Positions 45,564 through 48,824 of a stretch of 48,824 bases of DNA are shown piece after piece. Under the pieces are notes generated by a model that had not been told where the DNA came from, made no database searches, and saw only the letters and a program-made list of their open reading frames with translations. Both the position numbers and the translations under genes were made by a program. Numbering within the stretch: the first letter of the stretch is position 1; each line of letters opens with the position of its first letter. The stretch covers positions 1-48,824 of IMG/VR virus record IMGVR_UViG_3300028268_000002. One strand, given 5' to 3'. The DNA is from a virus.

Positions 45564-45887
45564 ATGGCAGAAGTGAAGGCAGTACCGGCGAAGCGGATCG
45601 TGAGAAAACGAGCAGGCTACAGGCGTGTGATGGTGACATTGACTGAGGAGCGGGCGAAGGTGTTGGACGAACTGGCGGCGGCGGATATGCGCCAGGGCGG
45701 GGCGACGGAAATTTTGTCGGTCATGGTCGCTCGGAACTTCGATGCTTTGGTGAGGGCAACCGCTCCAGTGCAGGCGCAGTTCACGGGGTTCAAGCAACCC
45801 ATTCCCAAGAACCCGAACGTGACCCTACTTTCCACCATTGGAAGTACGGACGACAAACCGTACACGATCAACGACCCGAAGGAGTAA
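45564..45887 (+). CDS. Hypothetical protein with ribbon-helix-helix-like part
   Basis: A 107-residue protein. The N-terminus is basic (AVPAKRIVRKRAGYRRVMVT), then a strand-helix-helix pattern (VMVTLTEERAKVLDELAAAD, ATEILSVMVARNFDALVRAT) that could be ribbon-helix-helix. The C-terminal part is Pro/Asn-rich and disordered. No family confirmed. Located in the early operon after the Cro-like gene. Confidence 0.55.
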   Translation: MAEVKAVPAKRIVRKRAGYRRVMVTLTEERAKVLDELAAADMRQGGATEILSVMVARNFDALVRATAPVQAQFTGFKQPIPKNPNVTLLSTIGSTDDKPYTINDPKE

Positions 45888-45890
45888 CCC

Positions 45891-46271
45891 ATGTGGACAG
45901 AGCTTTACTGGTATTGGAGGGCTGTTCTGTGGGGACTCTTCCATCCCTTTGCTACGGAGGAGCAGCACCTTCGTAGGGCGCAGTGGGCGGCTCGTGAGCA
46001 GGAGAAGAGGAACCCTCCAGATGACGACGGCTTCGAGACGGCCTGGGCATTGCGCCGTTGCATCGAAGGATGGACGTGCTGGCGGTATCATATTCCACCG
46101 CGGGGAGTTCTGATTCAGGTGTGGAGGTTTGAGTGGCCGGAGCCGAGGATGGTGACGACCGAAAAATTTGGGAACAGGTTGCAGGAAATGAACACTTGCG
46201 GTATGTACTGGCGGTTGACGGGGATCGGGAAGGAGTCGTTATATGGGGCTTTGGGAAGCATACGAACCTGA
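45891..46271 (+). CDS. Hypothetical Trp-rich protein
   Basis: A 126-residue protein with an unusually high Trp content (TELYWYWRAVLWGLFHPFAT; GWTCWRYHIPPRGVLIQVWR). The first 20 residues might form a membrane anchor or amphipathic helix. No family recognised. The last 29 nt overlap the start of the acidic zinc-ribbon gene. Confidence 0.55.
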   Translation: MWTELYWYWRAVLWGLFHPFATEEQHLRRAQWAAREQEKRNPPDDDGFETAWALRRCIEGWTCWRYHIPPRGVLIQVWRFEWPEPRMVTTEKFGNRLQEMNTCGMYWRLTGIGKESLYGALGSIRT

Positions 46272-46470
46272 AGAAGACAGCGACGAGGACGAGTTTGAAG
46301 ATGATCTTGAAGAGGACGACGACGACCTGGACATAGATCAGCTTTACGCAGCCTGTCCTGAGTGCGGTAGCGACGATCTGGAGTACCTCGATTCAACGGA
46401 AGATGGGGACGAGTATCTCTGCAATGATTGTGGGGAGAGATTCGTGGAGGGGGAGGAAGACGATGAGTAA
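46243..46470 (+). CDS. Acidic protein with C-terminal zinc ribbon
   Basis: ATG 46243, with AGGAG 8 nt upstream. Residues 8-33 are nearly all Asp and Glu (a DNA-mimic-like stretch), followed by a C4 zinc ribbon CPECGSDDLEYLDSTEDGDE...LCNDCGERF. Acidic proteins with a zinc ribbon can bind RNA polymerase or nucleases. This is inference; the family is not known. Overlaps the upstream gene by 29 nt and the downstream gene by 8 nt. Confidence 0.6.
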   Translation: MGLWEAYEPEEDSDEDEFEDDLEEDDDDLDIDQLYAACPECGSDDLEYLDSTEDGDEYLCNDCGERFVEGEEDDE

Positions 46471-46660
46471 GATTCGCAAATTTCTGAGTGCTCCTGAACT
46501 TGCTGCACTGCTGAAGGACAAGGCGGACGTGGAGGTGGTGGATTGGGCTGTTACAAGAGAGCAGAGTCCACGTCATTGCCAAGGCGGATCGCGTTACGTG
46601 GATGTACTTGCTGGCGCGACAATCGAGATGGACGGCGAAGAGGAGGGTGAAGATGCCTGA
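46463..46660 (+). CDS. Hypothetical 65-residue protein
   Basis: ATG 46463 behind GGAGGAAGACG, overlapping the previous stop. The product is MSKIRKFLSAPELAALLKDK, a beta segment (EVVDWAVTREQSPRHCQGGS) and an acidic end (EMDGEEEGEDA). No domain recognised. Confidence 0.55.
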   Translation: MSKIRKFLSAPELAALLKDKADVEVVDWAVTREQSPRHCQGGSRYVDVLAGATIEMDGEEEGEDA

Positions 46661-46883
46661 GATATGGTTGACGGACATCGAGCAGACGAAGAAGATACTT
46701 GTTTTGGAGGAGTCTATCAAGGAACTCCGGGCCGAGTTGAAGCAGCTTCGCACGGACTACGGGCGGACGCGGGAGATCGTGGACGAGTTGGTGGTGAAGT
46801 TCCTGGGGCACGCTCACGCATACGCGGCAGACTTTCAAGGCAACACGAAGTTGATACACTTCACATTACCGCCTGTGAAGTAA
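46653..46883 (+). CDS. Coiled-coil hypothetical protein
   Basis: ATG 46653 behind GGAGGGTGAAG, overlapping the previous stop. The 76-residue product has a central heptad-rich helix (TKKILVLEESIKELRAELKQ, then LRTDYGRTREIVDELVVKFL). The C-terminus is His/Phe-rich (GHAHAYAADF). Likely forms a dimer; role unknown. The stop overlaps junction element copy 7. Confidence 0.55.
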   Translation: MPEIWLTDIEQTKKILVLEESIKELRAELKQLRTDYGRTREIVDELVVKFLGHAHAYAADFQGNTKLIHFTLPPVK

Positions 46884-46902
46884 GTCCAAAATTCGGAGTA
46901 AG
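46883..46902 (+). promoter_or_regulatory. Palindromic junction element, copy 7
   Basis: AGTCCAAAATTCGGAGTAAG, identical to the copy at 20744, followed by AGGAGAG as the Shine-Dalgarno of the exonuclease gene (ATG 46914). Confidence 0.7.
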
Positions 46903-46913
46903 AGGAGAGTGCG

Positions 46914-47630
46914 ATGGGGAAGTTAGTCGTTGGGATCGATCTGGAGACCACAGGATTGTCGGCCACGGATGATCGGATCACGGAAATTGGCGGGGCGCTT
47001 GTTGATTGGGATACTCAGACCCCGTTGAAGGTTATGTCCACATTGGTCAACCCAGGGCGCCCGATACCGGAGGAGATAACGAAGCTCACTGATATCACCG
47101 ACGAGATGGTGGACCTGTACGGGAAGTCGGAGAAGGTGGCGTTCGCGGAACTGCATGACCTGATGAGCTACGCGGACTATGCGGCCGCGTTCAACGGTTC
47201 CAGGTTCGACCAACCGTTTTATTTGGCGGCTTGCGCGAGGTTGAAAGTGGAGCCTTCGGGTATATTCTGGCTTGACTTGAGTTCGGATGTGAAGTACCCG
47301 CCGGAGATTACGACTCGCAACCTGAATCATCTGGCGAGTGAGTTTGGATTTTGCAATCCCTTCCGTCACAGATCTTTATTTGATGTTATGACGATGTTCA
47401 AGATTGCGAAGAACTACGACCTAGACAGCATCATTGCACGAGCGCAGGAGCCTACGGTTTACGTTCAGGCGATGGTTGACTTCAACAACAACCAGAAGGC
47501 GAAGGATTTCTCTTTCAGGTGGAACCCAGCGTCGAAGGCATGGTGGAAGGCGCTCAAGAGTTCTGATTTTGAGGCAGAGAAGAGCCTTTGGCAATTCACA
47601 TCGCGGATGCTGTCTGGGCCTCTGGAGTAG
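46914..47630 (+). CDS. DEDDh 3'-5' exonuclease (DnaQ-like)
   Basis: A 238-residue protein. Exo I is VVGIDLETTGLSATDDRITE (DxE), Exo II is AAFNGSRFDQPFYLA (NxxxxD) and Exo III is FRHRSLFDVM (HxxxxD). These are the catalytic residues of the DnaQ superfamily, with the histidine of the DEDDh subtype. The C-terminal extension (KAKDFSFRWNPASKAWWKAL) recalls exonuclease X-like C-termini. It lies beside a Bet annealing protein, so it may process DNA ends for recombination or act in proofreading or repair. Start ATG 46914. Confidence 0.85.
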   Translation: MGKLVVGIDLETTGLSATDDRITEIGGALVDWDTQTPLKVMSTLVNPGRPIPEEITKLTDITDEMVDLYGKSEKVAFAELHDLMSYADYAAAFNGSRFDQPFYLAACARLKVEPSGIFWLDLSSDVKYPPEITTRNLNHLASEFGFCNPFRHRSLFDVMTMFKIAKNYDLDSIIARAQEPTVYVQAMVDFNNNQKAKDFSFRWNPASKAWWKALKSSDFEAEKSLWQFTSRMLSGPLE

Positions 47631-47632
47631 GG

Positions 47633-47839
47633 ATGAAGACACAGTTCACAGTAGACGGAGCGAAGTTGACGACCGCGAGGATCGAGGCGGGGATGAGCAT
47701 GGAAGACGTGGCGGCCAATATCGGAGGGAATAAGAGCAGCCTGAGCCGCTGGGAGAGGGGTATTGTGCATCCCACGGAACGTGCTATATTGAAACTCGCA
47801 GTGTTACTCAACAGGGCAGATTTCATCAAGGAGAGGTAG
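47633..47839 (+). CDS. XRE-family DNA-binding protein
   Basis: A 68-residue protein. LTTARIEAGMSMEDVAANIG and GNKSSLSRWERGIVHPTERA form a classic XRE helix-turn-helix (SxLSRWERG). It starts 2 nt after the exonuclease stop at ATG 47633. Probably regulates the early operon or, as a short phage antirepressor type, another switch protein. The target is not identifiable. Confidence 0.75.
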   Translation: MKTQFTVDGAKLTTARIEAGMSMEDVAANIGGNKSSLSRWERGIVHPTERAILKLAVLLNRADFIKER

Positions 47840-47849
47840 AGGAGGGGTT

Positions 47850-48824
47850 ATGGGAACAGCATCATTGGTAACAACGCAAAGGGAAAACCGGCTGGCGATG
47901 CCGGCGCCGGAGTATTCCACAGAGCAAATCAAGCTCTTAGCTGAGACGGTCGCAAAGGGCTGCGACCAAAACGAATTGGCGTTTTTCTTGCAGGTGGCGA
48001 AGCTCAAGCGGCTGGACCCGTTCACTGGGCAGATTCATGTGGTGAAGCGGTGGGATAGTTCGCTAGGGAAAGAGAAGATCAGCATCCAAACAGGCGTGGA
48101 CGGCTACCGCGCGATCGCAAGCCGAACAGGAGACTTGGCCGGCATTGACGATCCTGAGTATGACTCTGAAGTTGAGGAACATCCGAACTGGTCGAAGATC
48201 ACCGTCTACCGCTACGGCCGCGGCGATGAAAAGGTTCCCTACCGGGCGACGGCGCGTTGGGGAGAGTACGTTCAGACCTACAAGGACAAGCAGACCGGCG
48301 AACTGAAGCCGAATCCAATGTGGAAACGTATGCCCTATCTAATGTTAGGGAAAGTCGCGGAAAGTTTAGCTCTCCGCAAGGCATTCCCGGATGAGTTGAG
48401 TGGCATGTACACGAACGAGGAGATGGGGCAAGCTGACAACGAGACTCCGGGCGTGACTCCCAATTCCGTGATGGGAAAGCCGCAGGTGCAGATGCCGAAG
48501 AGCACGGACGAGAAGAAGCCTCCAGTGCAGACGGGGAAGGCGGAAACAACGCAGCAATTCGGCCCACCGGAAGGTGCCAACGCTCGTGGCCCGTCTTATG
48601 ACCCCAGCAAAGAGTCCACGAAGGGCCAGCAGACGCAGCAGGTGGCCTCCCAGGGGAAGCAGGATGTTAAGGGAGTGACAGAGATCAGCGGTGAGATCAC
48701 CAACGCCAAACTCGGAACGGGGACTGCGGAGGAGATTTTATTTCTGGTCGTTGATGGCAAGGTGGTGAGCGTTCCGAAGCACCTGATTGACGCCGAGATG
48801 GTGGTGGGCGCGAAGGTACTCATC
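47850..48824 (+). CDS. bet: Phage recombination protein Bet (RecT/Red-beta-like), 3'-truncated
   Basis: Runs 325 codons from ATG 47850 (behind AGGAGGGG) to the window end without a stop. QNELAFFLQVAKLKRLDPFT, then IHVVKRWDS and KISIQTGVDGYRAIASRTGD, are the signature of the Bet/RecT single-strand annealing family. After residue 200 comes a long Gln/Lys/Pro-rich disordered linker (PQVQMPKSTDEKKPPVQTGK), then a beta domain (SGEITNAKLGTGTAEEILFL). Bet anneals complementary strands during recombination and replication. The adjacent DEDDh exonuclease may be its partner; no lambda Exo-like gene is visible. Confidence 0.85.
   Translation, partial: MGTASLVTTQRENRLAMPAPEYSTEQIKLLAETVAKGCDQNELAFFLQVAKLKRLDPFTGQIHVVKRWDSSLGKEKISIQTGVDGYRAIASRTGDLAGIDDPEYDSEVEEHPNWSKITVYRYGRGDEKVPYRATARWGEYVQTYKDKQTGELKPNPMWKRMPYLMLGKVAESLALRKAFPDELSGMYTNEEMGQADNETPGVTPNSVMGKPQVQMPKSTDEKKPPVQTGKAETTQQFGPPEGANARGPSYDPSKESTKGQQTQQVASQGKQDVKGVTEISGEITNAKLGTGTAEEILFLVVDGKVVSVPKHLIDAEMVVGAKVLI

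Noticed and set aside
1-48824. CRISPR array, integrase, transposase or insertion sequence
   Set aside because: No regularly spaced repeat series, no recombinase motifs and no terminal inverted repeats flanking a transposase were seen anywhere in the window.

Overview
The window is a tailed-phage genome segment (Caudoviricetes). The sequence shows a portal, a probable scaffold, a major capsid protein, three adaptor-like head-tail proteins, a large tail-hub-like protein, fibre-like proteins, internal (ejected) virion proteins and the ATPase part of a large terminase. No tail sheath, tube or tape-measure gene was recognised, and there is one 4039-residue polyvalent protein of the kind ejected by podoviruses, so a podovirus-like particle is the best inference. 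The host is a bacterium with TTGACA-type promoters and strong GGAGG ribosome binding sites. Its taxon cannot be fixed from this sequence. No DNA polymerase, lysis gene, integrase or CRISPR array was found. Both ends appear to run into more phage sequence.

Layout: 1-1.8 kb, small zinc-ribbon and hypothetical proteins. 1.8-9.7 kb, portal, scaffold, capsid and decoration genes, with a cluster of very basic Lys/Arg/Gly proteins. 9.7-15 kb, three adaptor-like proteins, small zinc-finger proteins and a signal-peptide-bearing structural protein. 15.0-15.5 kb, a reverse-strand peptide deformylase. 15.6-19.4 kb, a DnaD-like replication protein with its own promoter and operator-like dyads, then small genes ending in a Pnkp-phosphatase fragment and a T4 Rnl1-like RNA ligase. 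19.46-19.61 kb, two abutting tRNAs: one with initiator (fMet) hallmarks and one tRNA-Lys. 19.8-30 kb, terminase ATPase, metallopeptidase, tail hub, fibre, GNAT acetyltransferase and internal proteins. 30-42.1 kb, the giant polyvalent gene. 42.1-44.1 kb, small genes separated by duplicated structured repeats and a pseudoknot-like RNA. 44.2-45.1 kb, two reverse-strand genes back to back with a Cro-like gene across a divergent promoter region. 45.3-48.8 kb, early-type genes: zinc ribbons, a DEDDh exonuclease, an XRE regulator and a Bet/RecT annealing protein cut by the window end.

The most unusual content is at the RNA level. Two copies (986-1053 and 12856-12922) of a 67-68 nt three-way-junction RNA enclose the Shine-Dalgarno (in a TGGAG hairpin loop) and the start codon of small ORFs; five base pairs covary while segment lengths are kept. 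Other start sites also have the Shine-Dalgarno inside hairpins. A palindromic element, consensus AGTCCAAAATTTGGAGT followed by RAGGAG, sits at seven stop-to-start junctions. Long multi-hairpin leaders precede the capsid genes, and a roughly 100-nt pseudoknot-capable RNA lies at 43706-43805. At the protein level, the pairing of a peptide deformylase with an initiator-like tRNA suggests that the phage interferes with or supplements N-formyl-methionine translation initiation.
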